From: JBOGED01 sp050743625
GTDB lineage: Bacteria > Actinomycetota > Nitriliruptoria > Euzebyales > Egibacteraceae
Assembly (NCBI GenBank): GCA_050743625.1
Contig: JBOGED010000547.1
Span: 1-14,766 of the forward strand
Direction: 5' to 3'
Length of the DNA: 14,766 bases
Shown piece by piece: positions 1 through 5,944 of this stretch. The notes below the pieces were generated by a model, which was given only the letters and a program-made list of their open reading frames with translations, did not search any database and was not told the origin of the DNA. How positions within the stretch are numbered: position 1 is the stretch's first letter; every line of letters starts with the position of its first letter. The translations under genes and the position numbers were made by a program.

Positions 1-104
1 GCAGGGCGGGTGTGCGATTACGGGCGGATGCGCCCGAGCAGGCACATCACACCGGGAACGCCGCGAGGCGAGCGGGTGGGCGGCTGCGGTCGGAAACAGC
101 AACG

Positions 105-242
105 TCATTTATGCCCAGCCCCTAAGCTCGAATCAGGCGAGTTCTCCCCTCTCCGAGCCCATTCCTCGGAGTCCAACGGCTCGATGAAGGACGCCAGTTC
201 CGCCAGCTCTTTCGCCCGGCCACTGGCAACGATCTCGCTCAT
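105..242 (-). CDS. Short conserved-looking protein, possibly truncated DinB/maleylpyruvate-isomerase-like N-terminus
   Basis: This is a 45-codon reading frame too short for the usual ORF cut-off. ATG at 242 is preceded by a strong Shine-Dalgarno, GAGGAGG, about 7 bases upstream, which is good evidence that it is translated. The protein starts MSEIVASGRAKELAELASF and continues with IEPLDSEEWAR. An amphipathic helix followed by a 'L...W' step resembles the first helix of DinB / mycothiol-dependent maleylpyruvate isomerase-like proteins. The following metal-binding part is absent, because the frame diverges after about residue 32 and stops at TGA 105-107. Neither other frame restores it, so this looks like a real truncation rather than a one-base slip. 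It is divergent from the SOS-box promoter and could share that region. The family assignment is weak; the existence of the ORF is better supported than its function. Confidence 0.45.
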   Translation of the reverse strand: MSEIVASGRAKELAELASFIEPLDSEEWARRGENSPDSSLGAGHK

Positions 243-318
243 CCCGTTCCCTCCTCGATCGGCTCCCACGCGCTCACGCTCATGGTGCGCCGACGTGACC
301 GGCGTGTCGATAAGGTGC

Positions 319-347
319 TTGCGAGCAGGCGCGCGTTGAGCTATTCT
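319..347 (+). promoter_or_regulatory. Candidate sigma70-type promoter of the ATPase-TIR module
   Basis: A -35 like TTGCGA (319-324) is separated by 17 bases from a -10 like TATTCT (342-347); each matches four of six consensus positions. Predicted transcription would start near 353-355, inside the LexA palindrome, giving about 77 bases of leader before the ATG at 431. This is inferred from spacing and consensus only. A second -10-like hexamer, CATACT (419-424), sits 7 bases from the ATG and could give a leaderless transcript. The gene has no evident Shine-Dalgarno. Confidence 0.45.
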
Positions 348-364
348 CGAACATGAGTTCGAGA
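345..364. promoter_or_regulatory. LexA/SOS box (actinobacterial type)
   Basis: Perfect 8-base inverted repeat TCTCGAAC / GTTCGAGA separated by ATGA. The core TCGAAC-N4-GTTCGA (347-362) is the known LexA operator of Actinobacteria such as Mycobacterium. A perfect 12-position match is not expected by chance in a window this size. It overlaps the -10 and the predicted start site of the candidate promoter, the position expected for LexA repression. It lies 69 bases upstream of the ATPase ATG and 105 bases from the divergent small ORF, so the ATPase-TIR module is the likely target. Confidence 0.75.
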
Positions 365-430
365 TCGGCCTTGCGTTACGCCTAGGGGAAGGTCCGCGGA
401 ACTGAAGTTCGGCTTTGGCATACTTCGGTC

Positions 431-1759
431 ATGGCGAACTTTGTTAATCGTGAACAAGAGTTGCGTGCGCTGGACCGGGCGTGTGGCCAGCAAGCGGGGC
501 TCGTGGTCGTGTCCGGGCGGCGGCGGGTCGGGAAGACCGCGTTGCTGGACCGGTTCGCTGCTGACCGCAGGGCGATCTTCCTCCCCGGCACAAGGGCGCC
601 GGTAGCCGAGGCGTTACGGCGCTTGGAGGAGCGAGTCCGCGCGGTCGCGCCGCCGGTGCCGGGCGACCTGTTGGACCTCGGGCACCTCCCGACGTGGGAC
701 GCCGCGCTTGGATACCTGCTCGCGAGGGCCCGCGACGAGCGGCTACTCGTCGTCCTCGACGAGTTCCCGTACCTGTGCGAGGCCGACCCAGCGCTGGCGT
801 CGACGTTGCAAGCGCGGTGGGACCACCGGGGCGCCACGAAGCTGTCGATCGTGCTGGCCGGCAGCCATGTCGGATTGATGGAGGAGTTGGTCGCCGCGGA
901 CGCGCCCTTGTTCGGACGAGCGGACGCGCACCTGCGGCTCCAGCCGTTCTCGTGGAGGGAGGCGGGCTTGCTGGTCGGGGGCGGCGAGCCGGCGAGCTGG
1001 TTGGAGGCCTACCTGACCGTCGGAGGGATGCCGCGGTACCTGACGTTATGGGACCCGCGGCACGACGCGATGGCCAACCTCGCCGACCTGCTCGACGGCC
1101 CCGGGGCGCCGCTTGGCGACGAGGGCACGGTCGTGTTGCAGGAGTTGCCGGCGGGCTCGGCCGCCGCGCGCGTCTTGGAGCTGGTCGCGCTGGGCGCCGG
1201 CACGTTCACCACGGTCCGGGAGCGAGCGGGGCTGGCTCCCGCGACGGCGAGTGAGGCCCTGTCCACGCTGGCCAGCTTGGGGTTGATCGACCGGCTCACC
1301 CCGGTCGGCGAGGACCCCAGGCGCACGAAGCGCGTGCGCTACGAGGTCCGTGACCCCTTCCTACGGCTGTGGCTGTCGGTCGTGCTCCCAAACCGCGAGT
1401 CTTTCGAGCTGGGTCGCGGCGCGGGTGTCCTCGGGACCGTGCGGGACAGGATCACGGCGAGCCAAGGCCATGCCTTCGCCGCGGTGGTCCGGGATTGGGT
1501 CGCTGGGCACGAGCAGGCCACCTGCGGGCCGTGGTGGCCGACCACCGACGGCGACGGCCTTGACGTGCTCGCCCTCCGCGGCCCCCACGCGATCGCCGCC
1601 GCATCCGCGCTATGGGCCACGGGCATCGACGGCGACGACGAGCGCGCCCGGCTCCGCAAGGTGCTCGACGGCTCTCCGCACGGCCCAGCCGACACCCTCC
1701 ACGTCGCCGCCCGCTCCGGCCGCAACATCCTCGACCCCGAGTCGCTGTACACCACGTAG
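431..1759 (+). CDS. AAA ATPase of the ATPase_2 / DUF234 family
   Basis: This 442-residue protein is a cytoplasmic P-loop ATPase related to the archaeal/bacterial ATPase_2 group (STAND/AAA-like). Residues 3-10 (NFVNREQE) are the usual entry motif of this family. Walker A is GRRRVGKT at 29-36. Walker B is LLVVLDE at about 105-111, followed by FPYL. A sensor-like strand ends in AGSH near residue 148. A winged-helix segment follows, and the C-terminal part has the DUF234 signature DPFLRLWLSVV. DUF234 normally ends in a degenerate PD-(D/E)xK nuclease-like motif (IDxVAL then ECK). Here the first part survives as GLDVLAL, but no E-x-K follows, so nuclease activity is doubtful. There is no Shine-Dalgarno; the ATG may be leaderless or read from the SOS-box promoter. 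The TIR gene starts 33 bases downstream on the same strand, suggesting an operon. Function is inferred: possibly a sensor or switch ATPase partnered with the TIR protein. Confidence 0.85.
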   Translation: MANFVNREQELRALDRACGQQAGLVVVSGRRRVGKTALLDRFAADRRAIFLPGTRAPVAEALRRLEERVRAVAPPVPGDLLDLGHLPTWDAALGYLLARARDERLLVVLDEFPYLCEADPALASTLQARWDHRGATKLSIVLAGSHVGLMEELVAADAPLFGRADAHLRLQPFSWREAGLLVGGGEPASWLEAYLTVGGMPRYLTLWDPRHDAMANLADLLDGPGAPLGDEGTVVLQELPAGSAAARVLELVALGAGTFTTVRERAGLAPATASEALSTLASLGLIDRLTPVGEDPRRTKRVRYEVRDPFLRLWLSVVLPNRESFELGRGAGVLGTVRDRITASQGHAFAAVVRDWVAGHEQATCGPWWPTTDGDGLDVLALRGPHAIAAASALWATGIDGDDERARLRKVLDGSPHGPADTLHVAARSGRNILDPESLYTT

Positions 1760-1792
1760 GAGCACAGGGACTGCGGCGGCACTGCGGCATAG

Positions 1793-2380
1793 ATGAATAC
1801 GCGTTACCCTCCGCTCGTGGAGAGGGTCGGATTCGACGTGTTCCTGTCCTATAACTGTTCCGATGAGGCGGCCGTGACACACCTCGCCGAGCTGCTACGG
1901 GAGCAGGGCATCCAACCGTGGCTTGACCGCTGGGCGTTGACGCCCGGCGGCGGCTGGCAGCAGGAGATCGTCCAGGGCCTCCATGCCTCCCGGACCTGCG
2001 CGGTCATTCTCGGTCCCCAGGGGTTGAGCGACTGGGCCCGCGAGGAACTGGGCGTGGCCCATGATCGCGCGGCCAAGGACCGCGGCTTCCGGCTGTTCAT
2101 GGTGCTGCTGCCCGGGGCAGTGGAGCCCAACGATCCCAGCCTGGCCTTTCTTCGGAGCCGCACTTGGGTGGACCTGCGTGCCGCCATTGACGACCCGAAC
2201 GGGCTCCGCGACTTGACGCGCGCGATCACGAGCACAACAGCGCCTCGTGCACAGGGCCTTCCCCCGAACAAGCGTCCAGTCCGTACGAGGGTTTGGACGG
2301 GAGATCGGACAGCCACTGCAGCCCTAACCATAGGTGTGGTCTCGGTGATCCTCGGGGTACTCCCGATCACCGCCCCGTAG
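1793..2380 (+). CDS. TIR-domain protein, N-terminal part of a TIR-membrane-septum-domain gene
   Basis: Residues 12-140 form a bacterial TIR domain (TIR_2 type). It starts GFDVFLSYNCSDE (13-25), contains GIQPWLDRW (39-47), and has the SDWAREEL motif (79-86). W81 and E85 fit the WxxxE pattern of TIR enzymes, where the glutamate is needed to cleave NAD+. That activity is an inference for this protein. After a basic linker (about 155-170, RPVRTRVW), a hydrophobic helix begins (ALTIGVVSVILGVLPI) and the frame stops at TAG 2378. The preceding base frame (positions 2374-2433) continues as VGVVLALIAITLG, the second half of a DUF4190-like membrane hairpin. A missing C in the run at 2373-2376 would therefore explain the stop. 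A further shift leads into the septum-formation domain at 2411-2887. No convincing Shine-Dalgarno precedes the ATG. Confidence 0.85.
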   Translation: MNTRYPPLVERVGFDVFLSYNCSDEAAVTHLAELLREQGIQPWLDRWALTPGGGWQQEIVQGLHASRTCAVILGPQGLSDWAREELGVAHDRAAKDRGFRLFMVLLPGAVEPNDPSLAFLRSRTWVDLRAAIDDPNGLRDLTRAITSTTAPRAQGLPPNKRPVRTRVWTGDRTATAALTIGVVSVILGVLPITAP

Positions 2381-2410
2381 GCGTCGTGCTCGCGCTCATC
2401 GCGATAACGC

Positions 2411-2887
2411 TTGGGGAGCGAGCCGCCAACACCTGAGCTTGTAGACGAGATCCGCTCGGAGCTCGAACGGAGCCGTTCCATCTCTGATCTATCCATAGGT
2501 GACTGTTACAACGCGCCTCCGGGCGAGGTGACCACGTACGTTTCCGTGGTCGGCTGCAACGAACCACACCAGCAGGAGGTAATCGCGTTGCTCATGATCC
2601 AGGAGGACGAAACTGCTCCCTATCCGGGGATTGATCAACTTCGCGCGACCGTCGATGGGGAATGCCAGGCCGACCCGTTTGAGGCGTACGTCGGCCGGCA
2701 TTACTTGCTCTCACCGCTCGAAGTCATCGCCTTCTACCCAAGCGGTCCGAGGTGGCGGGACGGCGATCGAAAGATCATCTGCGCCGTCTCCGACCCTACC
2801 GGCCCCACATCCGGATCCGTACGCGGCACGGGGAGGATCGGACCACCATACCCACTATCCCCCTTCCCCGAGGCGACCGGCGGGTAG
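2411..2887 (+). CDS. 'Septum formation' family domain, C-terminal part of the TIR gene
   Basis: The frame can start only at a TTG with no Shine-Dalgarno, so independent translation is unlikely; it is better read as the end of the upstream gene. The residues SISDLSIGDCY (23-33), VVGCNEPHQQEV (46-57), YPG (71-73), C85, FEAYVG (90-95) and W115 to C124 match the pattern of the actinobacterial 'septum formation' domain (PF13845-like). That domain usually follows DUF4190 membrane helices. Four cysteines (32, 49, 85, 124) fit two disulfides and suggest an extracytoplasmic location, although two upstream helices would formally return the chain to the cytoplasm. An extra G in the run around 2413-2416 accounts for the break from the membrane segment. 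The cell role of the domain is poorly known. The C-terminus (about 130-158) is low complexity, rich in G, P, T and S. Confidence 0.7.
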   Translation: MGSEPPTPELVDEIRSELERSRSISDLSIGDCYNAPPGEVTTYVSVVGCNEPHQQEVIALLMIQEDETAPYPGIDQLRATVDGECQADPFEAYVGRHYLLSPLEVIAFYPSGPRWRDGDRKIICAVSDPTGPTSGSVRGTGRIGPPYPLSPFPEATGG

Positions 2888-2927
2888 TCCATCTGGTCGG
2901 CTCCTGGCCCTGGTTCAACCTTTGAGC

Positions 2928-3344
2928 TCACCCGCTCGTGTCTGGAACGCCCTCCGGTCCTCGGCAGCCAATCGGCCGTCTTCGTCGCCTACAGGACCGC
3001 GTACCGGTGCTACTTCGGTGAATCGTCCAGGATGGCTCGAAGACTTGCCTCGAGGGTGATAGCTCATGCTCGATCGCAGCCCATACGCGGTCCGCGTCAA
3101 TCTCGAAGTAGCCATGCACGAGGCGGTTCCTCATGCCGATCACTCCCGCCCAGGGAATGTCCGGATAAGACTCCCGCAGGTCACTCGTAAGCCGGCTTGC
3201 GGCTTCACCAAGGATCTCGATCCAGCGCATCACCGCGGCACCCACCACTTCGTCGTCCAAGACCTCCAGGCCGCCCTGCGTGTGCCGCTTGATCGTCTCG
3301 ATGCTGTCCAGCATGTCGATGAGCCTGTCGCGATCACTTCTCAC
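2928..3344 (-). CDS. hepT: HepT-like RNase toxin (DUF86), C-terminus frameshifted
   Basis: HepT toxins are HEPN ribonucleases inactivated by their partner MntA, which adenylylates the tyrosine of the RX4HXY motif. Here the motif is intact: R72, H77 and Y79 within MRNRLVHGY. Upstream are the family features RDRLIDML (5-12), EILGEAA (43-49) and PDIPW (61-65). The start is GTG at 3344, overlapping the MntA stop as GTGA, which indicates translational coupling. After EHEL (about residue 100) the reading frame leaves the family pattern and runs on to 2928. One base on, the other frame reads LEASLRAILDDSPK and stops at 3010, exactly the expected HepT ending. A one-base deletion near 3053-3062 would explain this. 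The catalytic core is unaffected, so an active toxin with an altered tail is possible. Confidence 0.8.
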   Translation of the reverse strand: MRSDRDRLIDMLDSIETIKRHTQGGLEVLDDEVVGAAVMRWIEILGEAASRLTSDLRESYPDIPWAGVIGMRNRLVHGYFEIDADRVWAAIEHELSPSRQVFEPSWTIHRSSTGTRSCRRRRRPIGCRGPEGVPDTSG

Positions 3345-3682
3345 AGCGCGACGGCCTCTGCGAGTGCTCGCTTTCGGGCCCGGGGTTTCAAGCTCGGGAC
3401 GGTGGCCACGTCTACCGCGCAGCCGAGCAGCCCCTCGAGCGCGACGATGAGTTCGGCCCACCGGAGCAGACCCACGTCAGCGTCGAAATCGACGAGCAGG
3501 TCAAGGTCGCTGTCCGAATCTTCTTCGCCTCGGGCGACGGAGCCGAAAACTCGGACATGACGCGCGCCGTGTTGGGTCGCGAGCGCGAGGATCTCGTCGC
3601 GCCGTTGCCGCAATACCTCCAGGGGCGGTGGTGGCGCTGCATCGGTCCTGCCGTCGGCCAGCGTCTTCATCGTTCGCACCAT
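3341..3682 (-). CDS. mntA: MntA-like nucleotidyltransferase antitoxin
   Basis: A minimal nucleotidyltransferase of 113 residues, the usual size for MntA antitoxins. The hallmark GSX10DXD is present: G47-S48, then D59 and D61 (GSVARGEEDSDS followed by DLDLLVDF). In known MntA/HepT pairs this enzyme transfers AMP to the HepT tyrosine and so neutralises the toxin. The C-terminal part has the weaker second half of the fold (AVDVATV). The start is uncertain: ATG 3682 or the in-frame ATG 3670; neither has a clear Shine-Dalgarno. It lies first in a two-gene minus-strand operon with hepT and overlaps it by four bases (GTGA). Confidence 0.85.
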   Translation of the reverse strand: MVRTMKTLADGRTDAAPPPPLEVLRQRRDEILALATQHGARHVRVFGSVARGEEDSDSDLDLLVDFDADVGLLRWAELIVALEGLLGCAVDVATVPSLKPRARKRALAEAVAL

Positions 3683-3781
3683 ACGCGGACGAGCTGTTCA
3701 GCACCACGCGCGGGTACACCTGGCCATCGTGGCGGCGGCGAGGCGATCCGTATAGTCGCTCAGCGCGGCTCCTGGTCGGGT

Positions 3782-3811
3782 GGGATAGTGCCCCCGCACT
3801 TCCCCGGTCAA
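3782..3811 (-). promoter_or_regulatory. Possible promoter for mntA-hepT
   Basis: On the minus strand TTGACC (3811-3806) is followed after 18 bases by TATCCC (3787-3782). The -35 is good and the -10 is poor. It would give a leader of about 100 bases before the MntA ATG. The rest of the 3683-3807 gap shows no other structure. Confidence 0.25.
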
Positions 3812-4138
3812 GGGCCGGGTGGTGTGCGGAGGTCGGCGAGGTCTTCGGCAAGAACGTTCACCGCGTCACCCAGGAGGATGGCGGCGGGTCTCGAGATCGG
3901 TTTGCTCGCAGAGGACCAGGGCTTGGGCAACGAGCATGGCGGCGACCTCACAGGCGCCGACGCGTGTGGAGATCCTGGGATGCATCGTCTGCCCGCACGC
4001 AGTGCATAGGATCGGGAGGGCCAGCGCCATCGGCATACTCACCGCGCCTGGCTTCACGACGCATGCAGCTTCATCGCGGTCGCGTGAGGAGGTTGACTGA
4101 CCCGCGCGTTGGTCTTGCAACGGTGCCGAAGTGGCCAT
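3808..4138 (-). pseudogene. Small CxxC (zinc-ribbon-like) protein, frameshifted
   Basis: ATG at 4138 has a GGGAG Shine-Dalgarno about 7 bases upstream. The first 45 residues are polar and unremarkable. The next part reads PILCTACGQTMHP, then GACEVAAMLVAQALVLCEQ, with a CxxC pair and two further cysteines that could bind zinc. Near 3886-3892 the frame ends prematurely at 3866. The other frame continues as PAAILLGDAVNVLAEDL and stops at TGA 3808-3810. Both parts have high third-position GC, so one protein with a single-base slip is the likely original. An alternative start is at the ATGs just before PMALALP. It is the last gene of the DUF6879-XRE operon (84 bases after the XRE stop). I do not recognise the family. 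Confidence 0.45.
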
Positions 4139-4222
4139 CGAGTTCTCCCAGAGGTTCGCGTGCCGATAGGTCTCTTTGCGGAGCATAGAGACCCCGCACT
4201 CGCCAGCTGAGAACATTTCTCG

Positions 4223-5149
4223 TTATTTCTCGAAGGTTTCCGCTTCGACGTCTGAGACGAAACTGCGAGAATCGTCGGTGACCTCTGCAGCGAGGTCATC
4301 TATCGCTCTGGTGATGATGGCCCGGGCTGCGTGGGCGTAACTGGCCACGGCCGCGAGTTGGTCGAAGATGCCGCGGTATAGCTCGATCTCTTGCGGTTGG
4401 GTAAGGTTCAACTCGGCGGAGAAGGTCTCGATCGAGACCCGGTCGTTGTCGAGCAGCCAGAAGCCGTGCCAGGGAGCGACCACGTACTGCGCCTCGAACC
4501 CGATAACACCGAGCCTCACGTTACGCATGGCTGAGAGCGACACCAGGCGATCCAGTTGGGCCAGCATCACCTCGGGCGAGGACAAACGGAAACGCAGGGC
4601 GGCTTCGGTCAGCACGAAGTGGAAGCGCTTATCTTGCCGGTACAACATCTCCTGACGCTGCACACGGACGCGCACCGCGTCGTCAATGTCGTCGGGCACT
4701 TTGAAGAGCGTGGCGACCTGCGCGAAGCGATCACGGGCGTACTCTGCGGTTTGAAGCAGGCCAGGGATGACGGTCGCCTCGAACGCCCGGAAAAGACGCG
4801 TTCGTTCATCGATCTCAGCCAACTTCCCTTGATGAGGACGGAGGCCGGTTCGCAGGAGGCGGCGCCATTCGGCATGTTGGATCTCCAAGGTGTGCAGCGA
4901 GGCGAGCAGTGCGTCGGCTTCTGCCTCGGCACGAGTCGCGCTGGTCCAGGATCGGATGTCTTCGTCAGTTGGGGTTTGCCGGCCGTTTTCCAGCTTCGAG
5001 ATCTTCGAGGCGGGCCAGTTCAACGACTCCGCGAGTTGTTTGCCGGTCAACCGGGCTCGTTTACGAAGCTCGCGGAGCCGCAAACCGAGAGCGCGGCGGG
5101 CCTCGTCAACGCTGGTCACGCCGGTTGCCCTACTCGGCGGCAAAGTCAT
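4223..5149 (-). CDS. XRE-family regulator with DUF5753 domain
   Basis: A 308-residue actinomycete DNA-binding regulator. The helix-turn-helix (about residues 22-75) contains GKQLAESLNWPASKISKLEN (36-55), the classic Cro/C1 core. The DUF5753 domain follows, with the hallmark FEATVIPGLLQTAEYARDRF near residue 143. Such genes abound in actinomycetes and often pair with small partner proteins; Streptomyces BldB/WhiJ-like systems are an example of the style. I chose ATG 5149 although the frame is open upstream to 5470, because the upstream part is the DUF6879 protein joined by a frameshift. The true DUF6879 frame stops at 5130, which gives the usual short gene overlap (20 bases). The Shine-Dalgarno is weak, so expression is probably coupled. 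Confidence 0.85.
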   Translation of the reverse strand: MTLPPSRATGVTSVDEARRALGLRLRELRKRARLTGKQLAESLNWPASKISKLENGRQTPTDEDIRSWTSATRAEAEADALLASLHTLEIQHAEWRRLLRTGLRPHQGKLAEIDERTRLFRAFEATVIPGLLQTAEYARDRFAQVATLFKVPDDIDDAVRVRVQRQEMLYRQDKRFHFVLTEAALRFRLSSPEVMLAQLDRLVSLSAMRNVRLGVIGFEAQYVVAPWHGFWLLDNDRVSIETFSAELNLTQPQEIELYRGIFDQLAAVASYAHAARAIITRAIDDLAAEVTDDSRSFVSDVEAETFEK

Positions 5150-5641
5150 CCCGTCGCGTGGCGCGATGCCAGGCGGCGTCACGCCAATAGTTGTGCTGCA
5201 CGATCCGGCTGGGTCCTCGATAACCTCGCCTCCGAGAAAGCGATCTTCGTCGTCGAAGTGCATCCATACGAGCTTGCGCGAGTCGAACAGCCAGTAGTCA
5301 TGGTCAGGCACACCCTCGGCCTGGTCACGGGCCAAGTAGCGGATATCCTCGCCGGCCGCATTGGTGTACCGCGAACAGAACACTCCGAAGCGGCTGTAAT
5401 CGGTCATGGGGACACTTACCACTCGAACGCGCGAGAAACGGAGCCCACGAGCGGTTGCGGCGCGGATCATCGACAGCCAATCCTGGAACCAACCAAGGTC
5501 GACAGGCGCTCCCGTCGAGAACTGCCGCAGCGCGACCGTCTCGATAGGAGAGCTATAGGAATCCCGCGTTTCCAGGCGAAAGGCCGTGTACTCGAAGGTG
5601 TGGAACAGTTGACTGAACCCGGGGCCAACGAGCAGGCTCAG
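5130..5641 (-). CDS. DUF6879-family protein, CTG start, one-base frameshift near its end
   Basis: About 170 residues of an actinomycete family often encoded beside XRE/DUF5753 regulators; the molecular function is unknown. Recognisable parts in order are GFSQLFHTFEYTAFRLETRD near the N-terminus, DWLSMIRAATARG, SRVRVVSVPMTDY, AGEDIRYLAR, DYWLFD and LVWMHFDDEDRFLGGEVIEDPA. After that the frame is wrong and runs into the XRE gene. The neighbouring frame reads IVQHNYWRDAAWHRATRRDD and ends at TAG 5130-5132, the normal C-terminus for the family. One base is therefore missing near 5205-5210. At the other end, homology begins upstream of any ATG or GTG. An AGGAGG lies 7 bases before a CTG at 5641-5639, which overlaps the previous stop as CTGA. 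Confidence 0.7.
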
Positions 5642-5754
5642 CGCCGTTCCTCCTGACCGTCGTCCTCGGCGAAGCGTAGGAGATCCACCGCGAAGAGCGT
5701 GGGCGATTGACCCCCTTGAGACTCAGGATCCTCACCGAGAAAATGAAGGCGCAT
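5638..5754 (-). CDS. Small DUF6879-associated protein (38 aa)
   Basis: The peptide begins MRLHFLGEDPESQGGQSPTL. A start of the form M-x-LxFLG-x-D/E followed by SPTL-aromatic is, from memory, typical of small proteins encoded just before DUF6879 in actinomycetes, which are usually somewhat longer. Two ATGs are adjacent (5757 and 5754). The AAGGAG Shine-Dalgarno is 5 bases from the second and only 2 from the first, so 5754 is preferred. The end is highly charged (EDDGQEERR). The stop overlaps the CTG of DUF6879 (CTGA), giving a coupled small peptide-DUF6879-XRE order. Role unknown. Confidence 0.6.
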   Translation of the reverse strand: MRLHFLGEDPESQGGQSPTLFAVDLLRFAEDDGQEERR

Positions 5755-5793
5755 CATGGCTCCTTGCTCGAATGTTAGAGAAAGTTCTTGATC

Positions 5794-5823
5794 ATGATCG
5801 CTCGCGAGGCCCCGGTAGGTCAA
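5794..5823 (-). promoter_or_regulatory. Promoter of the small peptide-DUF6879-XRE operon
   Basis: On the minus strand TTGACC (5823-5818) is separated by 18 bases from GATCAT (5799-5794). The -10 is embedded in the 10-base palindrome GATCATGATC (5790-5799), a plausible operator half or overlap. It gives a leader of about 35-40 bases. Inferred from consensus and position. Confidence 0.4.
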
Positions 5824-5845
5824 CCCGCAGCGCAGCGGACCGTGA

Positions 5846-5874
5846 CGATGGTGACGCTCGGAGGGTCACCGTCG
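5846..5874. promoter_or_regulatory. Inverted repeat between divergent genes, candidate operator
   Basis: CGATGGTGAC (5846-5855) and GTCACCGTCG (5865-5874) pair at nine of ten positions, with the tenth a T-G wobble, around a 9-base spacer. It lies upstream of the minus-strand promoter and about 70 bases before the lipoprotein gene. That would suit a regulator such as the XRE protein. It could also simply be a hairpin. Confidence 0.35.
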
Positions 5875-5944
5875 CGCACGACAAAGGCTGGGGTGGAGCA
5901 TCATGGTGTGAGAAACAACCGATCAGCATAAGGAGCACTCCACC

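Noticed and set aside
5130..5470. Genuine DUF6879-HTH fusion protein
   Set aside because: The alternate frame restores the normal DUF6879 C-terminus and stop, so the fusion is best explained by a missing base.
4556..5656. 366-codon plus-strand ORF opposite the XRE/DUF6879 genes
   Set aside because: The minus strand has recognisable HTH, DUF5753 and DUF6879 motifs. The plus ORF has no domain or ribosome site.
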